Shown here: piece after piece, positions 21,650 to 31,719 of the stretch
How positions within the stretch are numbered: the stretch's first letter is position 1
Layout: each line of letters starts with the position of its first letter
Assembly: GCA_024180945.1 (NCBI GenBank)
Contig: JAKSGN010000020.1
Location: 434,001-498,000, forward strand
Direction of reading: 5' to 3'
DNA: 64,000 nt
DNA from: Macrophomina tecta
Lineage: Eukaryota; Ascomycota; Dothideomycetes; Botryosphaeriales; Botryosphaeriaceae
Made by a program: the position numbers and the translations under genes
The notes under the pieces: generated by a model
The model's database searches: none
The model's input: the letters and a program-made list of their open reading frames with translations, nothing else
What the model was told of the DNA's origin: nothing

Positions 21650-24247
21650 ATGGATGGAAAGAATGATCTGGTTGCCTCGCCATGGCAAGCCGAGGATGTC
21701 GAGGACAGTGTGCTTGAGCGCCAGTCAGCAATTCTGCAAGAGAACATCCGGAAAAGCAATATTCGTCGTATGTACACCCAATTTTCGTCCCGGCCACGCT
21801 AACCATACCCAGACCACAATGAGAAGACTGCCCTGGAACGTCAGAATACCAGACTTTTGGTCCGTATTGAAGAGCTAGAGCGGCAACATGAAGAGATTAA
21901 GCGCCAGCTTGGAGCAGCTATTAATGCTTCCAGTACTCTGCCACCGCAGACCGCGCCGCCTTGCGATCCCCACACCAAACGTTCCCCACGGAGCTCAGCG
22001 ACTGTGCCAACTCAAGAGGCGACAGTACCCTTCCACGAGCACAAAGAGCTTGAATACATGTATAATGAACTTCTGAGGGAGAATGATGAGCTGAGGCAGA
22101 ATTCAGCTAAGCTGGCTAAGCAACATGAAGGGATGAAAGCGCGTGTAAAAGAGTGGAATGCGTGGGCTACCAAGCGCGCGAAGCGTGGCAAGGGCCGAGG
22201 AGAACCAGCGAAAGGGAAAACCAATAAAGGGCATCGTGCGGACTTGACTGTCCCTTCAACGCCCATCAGCATCACGTCGCCATTTCACGGCGCTCGTCAA
22301 ACATCTCAACCAGGGGAGGACACGGAAGATTTGCATGAACAAATCGCGGAACAGGCCTCCAGGATTTTGAAGCAACATGACAGCCCTTCGAGAAGGTTGC
22401 GTTCGGGCCGTACAGGCTCGCCTGGCCATCAATCTTTCTTAGAAGGTATTGAGAACGATTTCCCGCACGATCTTCCGGAGACCTATTATCGGCGAAACGT
22501 CCGACAAGCCCCTGACGAAGTTTCTTCAGATCCACCGGCTCTGCATTCCCACCAGGCAGACTTAGAGAGTGTCCAGGATCAAGCAACTGTTGCCTTTCCA
22601 AAGGTGACATCCAGCCAAACGACTCAAGATGCGGATGATGTCCAGGGTCAGATGCAAGCCTTTGACAAGCCTGGATGTCAACTCCAATCGGACGATGAGG
22701 AGCCAACAATCGTGTCTGAAAGGTCTCTGAAGCGGAAACATCCAGCACACATTGAGGTATACCAAGATCCTCCTGAACGACGCACGGAGCCACCGCAACA
22801 GATCAAGGAAGAGCTTCGGGAGACCCAACCTGGAGCATTTGCTGCCCCGGCACTGCTTCACAGAGCCAGTACCATCGACCTTGACGAAGTGGGACTTCAG
22901 ATCCAAACCCCAAGGAAACGTCGCCGCATGCAGGATATTCTCCGAAACTCACAGCTCTCAGGAGCAGCCTGGTCAAGATCTCGTCCACCACTGCGTCAGG
23001 AGCGATCATCGAGTCTACCCCTGGGACTTGCTCGAGCAACATCAGCAGAAGATGTCAAGGAAGAGGTGTCGGATGCGAACGTTGTTCTAGAGGTACCAGA
23101 TTCCGATCCGAGTCCAAGGGCCGAAGAGGATAGGGGGTGTCCAGAAGCAGTCGACATCACTCTGGTGAGGAGCCCGGAAAACCCACGCAAAACCAACGCA
23201 TTAAAGAGTCGGGATGTTAATATTGGTGTACAACCTCAAGTCACTAAATTCCGTACTCATGCGAGGCACGCAGAAGACGAGAAAAGGGGCGCGAAAGCCG
23301 CGTCTATGCCCTCAGAGGGTGGCGAAGAGACGCGAATTCGTGAGCTGTCTCCAGCTAAAATGCAGGAGTCGCGTCGTCGTTTTGCCGAGCTTTACGACAA
23401 CCCACCACCTGAGAGACAGGTTCTAGCATCACCAAGAACCCCTGCATCTGGACGACCGACTCGGACGACGCCGCGGGCAAATGCGGGCAAGAACTCAGAC
23501 AAGTCAACACCTCGGGCTCGGTCGGCAGCCACCGATACAAAGTCAAAGAAAAAGGTTGTATCCGCTCAACTTCCTACTCCTGTGACGAGCACAAGAACCA
23601 CTCGATCGGCAAACGGCCCTCGTTCCCTTCGTAAACAACAGCAGAAAGCACAGAGTCCAAGTCCATCGCTCCGCCTCAAGCCACTTGCTCAGCTTCAGCT
23701 GTCAGACTTCAAGATCAACCCCAATACTAACGCCGGCCTCGATTTTGCCTACAGTGAAGTCGTTCGCAGCCGGGAAGCGCGTCAATGTCTACCTGGTTGC
23801 ACCAAGCCCGATTGCTGCGGCCGTGACCTCCGTGCCATGGTCGAAGCCGGCCTGAACCCGCCGTTGCCGCGCAGCTTCTGGGATGACTCCCAACCAACCT
23901 ACGCGCAGACATTTGTAAGTGACAAGGAGGCACAAGATCACAGATACCTGCAGTGGTTTCAGGGAACCAGCTATGACCGCGATCGGGTCGACGCTATGCC
24001 CTCTGCCATGCGCGATGATCTCGTTGTTCAAGCGAAGGTGAAGCTCCTTGCCAGTCAGGCGGGCAAACACCGTCATGCGCACCAACGACCACGAACGCCA
24101 CCTGGCTTTTGGCGTGCGGACTTTCCAGGAACGCAGGAGAGGGAGAAGGATAGGGAGGAGGCACGAAAGAGAGAGAGGGAGGCGGTTGAGGAGAGGTGGA
24201 GAGAGGCGATGATTGAGGGTGGCCGCTGGATATTCCGGGATGAGTGA
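21650..24247 (+). CDS. sae2: Sae2/CtIP/Ctp1-type DNA end-resection factor
   Basis: Exons 21650-21767 and 21813-24247 (intron GTATGT..CCCAG, branch GCTAAC); 850 aa. N-terminus: coiled coil at about residues 20-125 (LERQSAILQENIRK, then ELERQHEEIKRQL and ELLRENDELRQNSAKL), the tetramerisation region in the family. Middle: long, disordered, Ser/Pro-rich. C-terminus: the SAE2/CtIP domain, DFKINPNTNAGLDFAYSEVVR, a Cys cluster (C698, C702, C707, C708) and the RHR-type box KHRHAHQRPRTPPGFWRADFPGTQE (H792-R793-H794). The family stimulates the Mre11-Rad50-Nbs1 nuclease at double-strand breaks and is controlled by CDK and checkpoint phosphorylation; several S/T-P sites are present. No catalytic nuclease domain of its own is seen. 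Divergent from the F-box gene. Confidence 0.92.
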
Positions 24248-25640
24248 TTCTGACCCCTTCGCTGGAGGTATTAGTTTTTGCGCCCGTGTCAGTTGCAGGG
24301 TGTATTCCTTAGATTGAAGAGGTCGTGGCAGAGTTGAAAGCAGTCGTCCGGACGAAAATGCTTCTGAGATGGGTAGGCCGCGTGGGTAGTACATGATCAT
24401 GGTTGCTGTCGCTCGATTTCTAAACGCAGCTGAAGGTGATTTTTCTTTTGCCATCCGCCGAAGTATCAAAATAGGCATTTCCTCAAGTTTTCAGACCATT
24501 AGACTTGTCGGGACTTCATAATTCGGTGCGTTCTGGCACTTTACAAATTTCAGTGACAGATGTTGCGCTTCGAAGGCAATTACGCCACCAAAAGCTTCAC
24601 ATTATCACACCTAAGCTGTGCATAATTATATGTAGAAGCCAGCATGAATACAGTCATTCAGCATCACAATACTAAGCTATTTGCTCGCACAATCCGAGTG
24701 ATGGTGAGCTATGCAAGGGGCCGGATCCGACAGGCGGGCTGCGGGCTTGAGACCAAGCATGGTAGAGCTTCTGCAATTGTAGCAGCTAGACATACATCAG
24801 TGGCTGCGCAACCCCGGTCTACAGCCACGCCAGAGGAATCCATGCGCGCTACCGCCTGGAAGTCACCCAGATGAGGCGTCACGACGACGAGGTGGTGCCT
24901 CACCACCATCTCAGTGTAGATAGCGCTCCTGGTAGTATCGAGGCTAAACCAGGCGGTTCCAAGGTGGCGGTGTCGTTTTCGGGTCAAATGCGATGATCCC
25001 GGCTGAAGGACAGGCGAAGGAAAGACGCAATGGAGCGAGAATTTAGTGCTACGTCAGGATTCGGCCTAGGCGGCGCGGGCGGCGGGCGGTGCGGGCGGGC
25101 GCTTAGGATGCATTGTCCACGCGGGCGCCTGAGGCTGCGAGGCGGCGGAAGGCGCGGGCAGAGAGCGGGCCAGGATAGACAGGCCCAAGGCTACGGGCGG
25201 TGCCTGCAGCTGTTCATGGACGGAGATGCAGAGCCGTCAGGCGGAGCGATTCAGTTGCGAAGGCTGCACATTCCGGAGGGGCAGGCGAGGACGGCCCTGC
25301 AAAGGTTTCTTCGCACTAGCCAGCAATCGGGCAAGGCTGCCGCGTCTTACCCCAGGTTTTCCAAGCTTTCTGCAAAGACTCGGACGACCTCTGCCTGCCC
25401 CAACTCTATGCCCTCTCTCCTCCCCGACGACGCCGACATGCTGCCGCCCACCCAGCCCGGCTTTTGATGACGCCTCGTCGGCTCCGGACTGCCCTCATGG
25501 ACCTTTCCTTCGCGCCGACTCTTCAGCACTGTCCCGCCGCGCCACGACCTGTCAGCTCCGTCACGCCTTTCCGTCTGAGACCGCGCCTGAACTGCCTTGG
25601 CTCTGCTCTTGCGACCTTCTTCGGGGTGTGAGCAGGGTAG
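24248..25640. other. Intergenic and likely TSC2 promoter/leader
   Basis: About 1.4 kb. The first half is AT-richer; from about 25030 it becomes GC- and then pyrimidine-rich, typical of a leader before the TSC2 start. Frames here (for example 25030-25467) follow from base composition. Confidence 0.5.
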
Positions 25641-25661
25641 ATGCCGCATGATACACCCTCG

Positions 25662-25791
25662 GTGAGTGCTGGGACAGCTCTTCCAGGCATGCGCCCACTG
25701 CCCGGAGCTTGCATACTGCTGTCAATGCTACCTCTGCGCCCTGCACCTGCTAAGAGTGGATTTTCTCCCAGAACATACCTTGACATCTCAG
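25662..25791 (+). other. Possible 5' intron of the TSC2 gene
   Basis: Donor GTGAGT at 25662 and acceptor CTCAG ending at 25791 (or CCCAG ending at 25771), with TGCTAAG at 25748-25754 as branch point. Using 25791, an ATG at 25641 reads seven codons and joins in frame to the main TSC2 frame, giving MPHDTPS/TTLMSSPP. Confidence 0.35.
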
Positions 25792-25800
25792 ACCACCTTG

Positions 25801-28800
25801 ATGTCGTCACCTCCGCCTGAGGCACTTCCCCAGGTGCCGTCGGCGCCCATGCGCAATCAGTCGTCGGCGAGCTCGATATCGAACCTGTTCAAGGACCTTA
25901 TCGGTCGCTCCCGCAACTCGACCTCCGATATTCCCTCCGCTTCCACCAATGTTGCTCCGGTGCAGGGAATCTTTGCAAGACGCCCGAGCGTGTCTGCTCT
26001 CCCACGCCACATAAATACTTCCTCTCCAGACAACGCAGACTATCCGAACATACGTCATTCGCTCCGAATTAGACCCAGCCATTATGACGCCGATATACAA
26101 ATTCCGCCTGTCCTGGGAGGTCCTCCGGAGTTGGAGGAGTTACTGGAACGGCTAAGTCCGAAAGCCTCGCTATCATCTCGCATCGACGCAGCCCATCGTC
26201 TATGCCCGATTCTGGAGCAATACCCGGTCAAGGGAGTGTGGGCGGTATGGGTTCTTGCCCAAGAATCGCTGTTGAGGAGCAAAGATTCGGAAGCCATACA
26301 GGCAGCATGCCGCCTGCTCTCACGCTTGGTTCAGCTGTCCAACCTCTCATCTGCCGAGAGGAGCAACTTTTTCTCCTTCATCTCCTCCGCGGATCAAGAG
26401 CAGATAGTGGAGATGAGGCTGCAGCTTCTTGGCTGTCTAACAAACGGTGGACGCAATATTGATGCCCTGGAAAACAAAATTGCGCCGCTTCTTACTCGTA
26501 TGCTCGACAGATGCTACGAAGCCGCCCGGAAAGCGAGGAATGCTCAGAAAGATTCCAAACTGGATGCCGAGCTTGTTGAGGATGCAAACCTGCAACAAGT
26601 CTTTCGTTTCATCATTGACGTTCTCAAGTTTAACTCCCAACTCCTCGCGGATAAACACATCGAAGAGCTTCTAGGGAAGGTCCTCTACGTCTCAAGGCGC
26701 ACCGCGCGGAAGCCAGACCTTAAGGGTGGAATTACCGTAATTGAAACCCTTATCACGTATGCAGAATTGCCACAGGCACTTCTCAAACCTTGTTTGGAGC
26801 TACTCTGTTCGGTCTGCAACCGAATGCTCTTCCTTGATGATCTTCGGGACCAAGCCGAAAGGGTCATTATGAACGCGTTCAACTCACACGTAGCTCCCGC
26901 GGCTGTCTATGCGTTCATCGAAATTCTTTATGGCGAGTTGGGATCGAGCAAACAAAGGACAAATGTGGTTCGTGGGGCCGTGAAAGTTCTGGAAGATCTA
27001 CTGTTCCATCCCAGGGCAGCGCATCTTCAAGAATTGCAATTATCTCTCTTCCTGCCCGCTTTGAACAACTTGATCTCGGTTGAGTATGAGAATCGGCGCG
27101 CCACTGAAACAACTTCAGACGCAGACAGACACACGCTGAAGAAGATCAAGGCCGACAACTTCCATTTGGAATCAGACATTTGCAACATCATGTGGAAACT
27201 TCTAATATCAGGGGATGCTGACAACAAATACACCCGTCAGCTGCTTTCGGAGTACGATTGGTCCACATTTCTTGAGATTGTCATCAAGTGCGCCAACGAT
27301 GTCTCTGACAATGAAGTGCGAGACTTCACTCATCTGGCTTCTGAGACCTTCTCAAACCCTACCAGCGATGGCGAAGAGGAAGAAGGTGAAGAGGAGGAGA
27401 ACACGCATCCTTCCATTCCACTACGCGGGGTCCTCCTAAAGCTGTTCGAGATTCGCAACGAATTGGATATCATCCAGCGGCAAGAGGCTATGGCTATGCT
27501 TGTTCGTGTCGGACCAAAACTTCCTGATGACATTGCTAAAGGTGTTATTCAATACTACGAAGAAGAGCGCCTTCTCCAACCCCCCAGTGAAGATTGGAGG
27601 GCTGCATGGGAGCAGTTGTTGAGTCCATTCTTCAAAGACAAACGTCGATCCTCTGACCTCCGCATATTTACTATGAACACGATCATCAGAACATACGACT
27701 ACATCTCATTTATGCTTCCCTCTGACGTTCAAATCAGCTGCGCAAAATTCATACTTGGACATATGAATGAAGAGGCGGATCCGCAAGTTCTCGCTGTGCT
27801 CGCCGACGCTGCTGTCAATATGGCCACTGAAGCACCAGATGACATGTTTGAGTATATCATGGACTTGTTCCGTGTCTACCTCTGGGAGTTCGTCGGCACT
27901 TTGCCTGACCATAACTCCGAAAGCTGGAGTTCAATGGAGAGCCAGGTATCTCCCAGCAACGTTATCACCAAAGCTCTGGTCCGGATCTTTATCCGCACAT
28001 TTGTTCGTCTAGCATGGAAGGCATCCAAGGCGTACGAGCTGATCTTGTATGTCGCTGGGACGAGCACGTGCGGCATGGATGCTCGAATCTCGGCAATCAA
28101 GTTCCTCGCCCGTCTTCGCAGTGACGCAAATTATGCTCTGCGCGTCAATTCATCTCCTGAGGGCGAAAGTATGGCCGCCGTCCTGGGCCGAACTGCAGAC
28201 ACTGCTCTTCCAATCGACGAAGAAGATACCGCTTCGATCGAGGCTGTTAGTCCTACCCATAACGAAGAGAAGAATGTCGTACGTCGATCTCTGGTTGGCG
28301 CGTACCCACAATCGCGGGCTCCTTCGCGCGTCTCTAGTGGCGCAGTGAAAGTAAAACCTGTCAAGCCTTTGTGGATGTATCCCGAGTTCGAAGGTCTCCC
28401 AGAGGAACCGCCGCAAATGCCAAGCCTCGTGCTTTTCACAAGCCTGGAGGGGGATGAGAATGATGACAAGGTCGATAACGAAGAACATCAGGAGGACGAC
28501 GATTATTTCAAGGTTCCTAACAGGGACGTCTTCGCAACCGGACTGTGGTTGGAGAAGGCACTATTTCTTTTCCAGCATTGCACAGATTGGGAAATCCTCA
28601 GTTACCTGCTGGTGCACATTGGACCCCAGCTTTGCAACCACACACTTTGGAAGAACTGTATCCCGCAGATCCGGCTTCTCAGAAGTATCCTGTGCGATCA
28701 GATCAGAAACGGTACCGTGCCAGAGCCTCCACCCCATGCTTCCCTCAAGAAAGCCGATGTGGCTGTATCGTACTTCCACATCCTCACGATGCTTATCAGC

Positions 28801-30711
28801 TATCACCCTCATTTCGAGAAGAGCGAACAAGATGACATGGTCAAGTCATTTTATCTCGGAATCGGATCCTGGGATAGGACATCAAAGTGGTGCATTCATG
28901 CTCTCACCGTTTGCTGTCACGAAATCCCGGACTCAACGACCAAGCATCTTCAAAATGTCGTCCAGAAAATGTCTCAGATCATTACACAACCCCTCATTGC
29001 GATCCATATCCTGGAATTCCTTACCCATCTCGTCCGCCTCCCAAACTTATATGTCAACTTCCGCGATGATGAGTTTAAAATGGTCTTCGGTGTATGTTTT
29101 CGCTATCTTCAGTACGTTCGGGACCAGCAAGAGAGGGCCGCAAACCCTCCTGCTCGTCTCAGCGGGGCCGGTCCAAGGCATAGCGGCCCTTCAAGAGATC
29201 TGAGGGACTCAAAAATCGGTGATCAGCATGTAAAGCCGTCAAACAAACCAGATGATCTTCCGCAGTATGTGCACGCTTTAGCATATCATGTCATCTCATT
29301 CTGGTTTATGGCAATCAAGCTGGAAGATCGCGAAAAGTTCGTTCCTTGGATCATTAAGAAGTTGGTTCACACCGACCGTTATGGTCGAGAGACTATCGAG
29401 GAGCAGGCTTTGATTACCATTGACATGCTGCACAGCCGTGCTTACACAGATCGAGATGAGACTGGCTATCAAGAACACTTTGCGAAGGAGTCGGACGGTG
29501 AGATCAGCAAAAGGTCTTGGGTCATTGGCGGTGAGATGATCTTGACCCTTGAGACGGCCGCTCGCACTGGCATTACGCAGATGATCAAGCGCAGGCCATC
29601 TTATACTAGCTATGGCATTTACTGTCCGCATCTAATCCCGCCGCCTCGCCATCAAGTTCCTCTTCTTACTGGACTTGCTGCGGATGCGTTCTACACGTCA
29701 TCCTACATCGGCGTCCTGCCGGAGGACATTTTCCAAGGACTGTTCACTCCCATTACACTGTTCAGCCCAAATGCTGTCGATAACTCCCCCTGGGTCAAGC
29801 TTCCTGAGGACGATGCCACTCGTCGTTCTATTTCTATGCTGGACCGCGCATCCACTGTGGACAGCCACAGAGTTGGTGTGATCTTCATCGGCGAAGGGCA
29901 GACCGGCGAGCAAGAGATTCTTGCCAATGTCATGGGATCAGCCGATTATACTGTGTTTGTCGAGGCGCTTGGCGAAGGCAAACTCGTTCGTCTCAAGGGT
30001 GCGAAGATGAATCTTCAAGGTCTGGATAGAGAGTTCGACAGTGATGGCACGCACGCCATATGTTGGCGCGATCGAGCCGTGGAGATGATATTCCACGTAG
30101 TCACGATGATGCCTACCGACCTCGAAACCGACCCCTTCTGCATCAACAAGAAGAAACATATTGGCAACGACTTCGTCAACATCGTTTTCAACAATTCCGG
30201 CCTTCCATTCCGGTTCGACATGTTTCCTTCCCAATTCAATTACGTGTATATCGTTATCACACCCGAGGCACGGACAACTTTCGTTGATACGCGCGATAAT
30301 GTCCACCTTGACCAATTCTACAAGGTTCAGGTCCTTACGCAACCCGGTTTCCCGGAAGTTTCGCCTGCCTCGGAGACAAAGATAATCAGCGGCAAAGGAC
30401 TGCCTGCGTACGTGCGAATGCTCGCCCTCAATGCCAGCGTATTCTGTCAAGTTTGGTCCAGCCGCGATGCAGGCGAGTATGTTTCGTCGTGGCGCAGTCG
30501 TCTCCGGGAGATCAAGAGGCTTTGGGACAGGCATTCTCTCAACGGACCTACTCCTCCATCAAGCGCCTCAGGGCCTGGGACAGGTATGAGTAACAGTATG
30601 TTCCATCGCCAAAGCGTCGTCACCTACAACAGCGATGGCAACCGATCCAGCATCATGAGCGGCACAAGTGCGGACATGGAACGGCAAAACTCAAGCGGCT
30701 CTCGCGGATGA
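25801..30711 (+). CDS. tsc2: Tuberin homologue (TSC2), Rheb GTPase-activating protein
   Basis: Uninterrupted 1636-aa frame from ATG 25801. The N-terminal and central parts are helical repeats (about residues 80-1050) with an acidic insert (EEEEGEEEEN) and match the tuberin N-terminal domain. The C-terminal 270 residues are the Rap/Rheb-GAP domain: GVIFIGEGQTGEQEILANVMGS, FVEALGEGKLVRLKG, the key NKKKHIGNDFVNIVFNNSG (catalytic Asn thumb at about N1456), then FNYVYIVITPEA and SRLREIKRLWDRH. With TSC1 it switches Rheb to the GDP form and so restrains TORC1 on vacuole/lysosome membranes. Budding yeast lacks TSC2; fission yeast and filamentous fungi retain it. The start at 25801 is chosen as the first ATG of the long frame; an upstream spliced start at 25641 would add ten residues. 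Confidence 0.93.
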   Translation: MSSPPPEALPQVPSAPMRNQSSASSISNLFKDLIGRSRNSTSDIPSASTNVAPVQGIFARRPSVSALPRHINTSSPDNADYPNIRHSLRIRPSHYDADIQIPPVLGGPPELEELLERLSPKASLSSRIDAAHRLCPILEQYPVKGVWAVWVLAQESLLRSKDSEAIQAACRLLSRLVQLSNLSSAERSNFFSFISSADQEQIVEMRLQLLGCLTNGGRNIDALENKIAPLLTRMLDRCYEAARKARNAQKDSKLDAELVEDANLQQVFRFIIDVLKFNSQLLADKHIEELLGKVLYVSRRTARKPDLKGGITVIETLITYAELPQALLKPCLELLCSVCNRMLFLDDLRDQAERVIMNAFNSHVAPAAVYAFIEILYGELGSSKQRTNVVRGAVKVLEDLLFHPRAAHLQELQLSLFLPALNNLISVEYENRRATETTSDADRHTLKKIKADNFHLESDICNIMWKLLISGDADNKYTRQLLSEYDWSTFLEIVIKCANDVSDNEVRDFTHLASETFSNPTSDGEEEEGEEEENTHPSIPLRGVLLKLFEIRNELDIIQRQEAMAMLVRVGPKLPDDIAKGVIQYYEEERLLQPPSEDWRAAWEQLLSPFFKDKRRSSDLRIFTMNTIIRTYDYISFMLPSDVQISCAKFILGHMNEEADPQVLAVLADAAVNMATEAPDDMFEYIMDLFRVYLWEFVGTLPDHNSESWSSMESQVSPSNVITKALVRIFIRTFVRLAWKASKAYELILYVAGTSTCGMDARISAIKFLARLRSDANYALRVNSSPEGESMAAVLGRTADTALPIDEEDTASIEAVSPTHNEEKNVVRRSLVGAYPQSRAPSRVSSGAVKVKPVKPLWMYPEFEGLPEEPPQMPSLVLFTSLEGDENDDKVDNEEHQEDDDYFKVPNRDVFATGLWLEKALFLFQHCTDWEILSYLLVHIGPQLCNHTLWKNCIPQIRLLRSILCDQIRNGTVPEPPPHASLKKADVAVSYFHILTMLISYHPHFEKSEQDDMVKSFYLGIGSWDRTSKWCIHALTVCCHEIPDSTTKHLQNVVQKMSQIITQPLIAIHILEFLTHLVRLPNLYVNFRDDEFKMVFGVCFRYLQYVRDQQERAANPPARLSGAGPRHSGPSRDLRDSKIGDQHVKPSNKPDDLPQYVHALAYHVISFWFMAIKLEDREKFVPWIIKKLVHTDRYGRETIEEQALITIDMLHSRAYTDRDETGYQEHFAKESDGEISKRSWVIGGEMILTLETAARTGITQMIKRRPSYTSYGIYCPHLIPPPRHQVPLLTGLAADAFYTSSYIGVLPEDIFQGLFTPITLFSPNAVDNSPWVKLPEDDATRRSISMLDRASTVDSHRVGVIFIGEGQTGEQEILANVMGSADYTVFVEALGEGKLVRLKGAKMNLQGLDREFDSDGTHAICWRDRAVEMIFHVVTMMPTDLETDPFCINKKKHIGNDFVNIVFNNSGLPFRFDMFPSQFNYVYIVITPEARTTFVDTRDNVHLDQFYKVQVLTQPGFPEVSPASETKIISGKGLPAYVRMLALNASVFCQVWSSRDAGEYVSSWRSRLREIKRLWDRHSLNGPTPPSSASGPGTGMSNSMFHRQSVVTYNSDGNRSSIMSGTSADMERQNSSGSRG

Positions 30712-31719
30712 AGGCCCAGAGCTTTCCTCTTCCATCTCTTTCCCAAATTTCTTCTTCCACATGGCCCTGTTTTTTCACTTTCAATGTTTATGTTGCTTCC
30801 TTGCTCGAACGATACCCCCCTTGCGGCGTTTCGGGATAAAGTCTCACAGCGGAGGATCAGAAGGAGAAACCCTATCAATATAATCACCATACGCATAAAG
30901 GTGGGCGGGCGAATTTGCGGACACAGGTGGCACCTTAAAAAGTTTTTCTTGTTGTTTTCACGACACCAGTTCATATACACAGATAGACAGGAATGGGTGG
31001 ATACATTGCAACATTTTCTGGGCGTTTTCACTGTCTTTTCTATGAGGACGTTGGTGGACCTGTCGGCCGAATTGCTAACGGTCGGCCACACAAAAGCAAT
31101 GTTGTTGTCCTTCAAACGTTACTGCACACATGTTGATGCCTCTTTTCTCTAATACTTTTGGGCTGGTGAGAATGAGGAGTGGTTGGTCAGGGTTATCTAT
31201 GCGGTCTAGAAAGGGTGAAGAGGTGTATTCACTGATGAGAGGAACACACTGGATGTAGCTTTCCAATGAGATTGAGGAAGCCAGACCAAGCGCAAGCAAG
31301 AATGAGAGACATGTCTCCCCCAACAAAAAATAAAAGAAAAGGAAAGCTGGGCGTGGAGTTGAGTGACAAACTTGGTGGTGCAATAGCCCCGCACCTCGTT
31401 TGCTCAGCGGGGTTCAGAGCAACATTCGGCTCCTCTTCCAAAATAATTTGAAATTCGGGTCTAAACGTCAAAGCACGCGCTTTAGACACTCATCTAAGGA
31501 GGAATGTTGTTGAAGTAGACTCCGGGACCGCACAGATTAACATGACATCACGACGCTATTCCAGACGCGGACTAGAGCGGTTGCGGGAGAAACTTCGGGG
31601 AGGGCTGGGTTGCGGGCGGGCTCAGAAAGTCTTGGAGCTTGTCTTTCCACTGCCCTCCACCCTCACCACCTCCCTCTCTCTTCTGTTTCTTGGGTCAATC
31701 TCTGCGCAACTTCGTCAAG
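30712..31719. other. Intergenic between TSC2 and CSE1
   Basis: TSC2 3' flank followed by the CSE1 promoter. A CT-rich stretch lies at about 31650-31700, directly before the CSE1 start. No gene seen. Confidence 0.6.
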
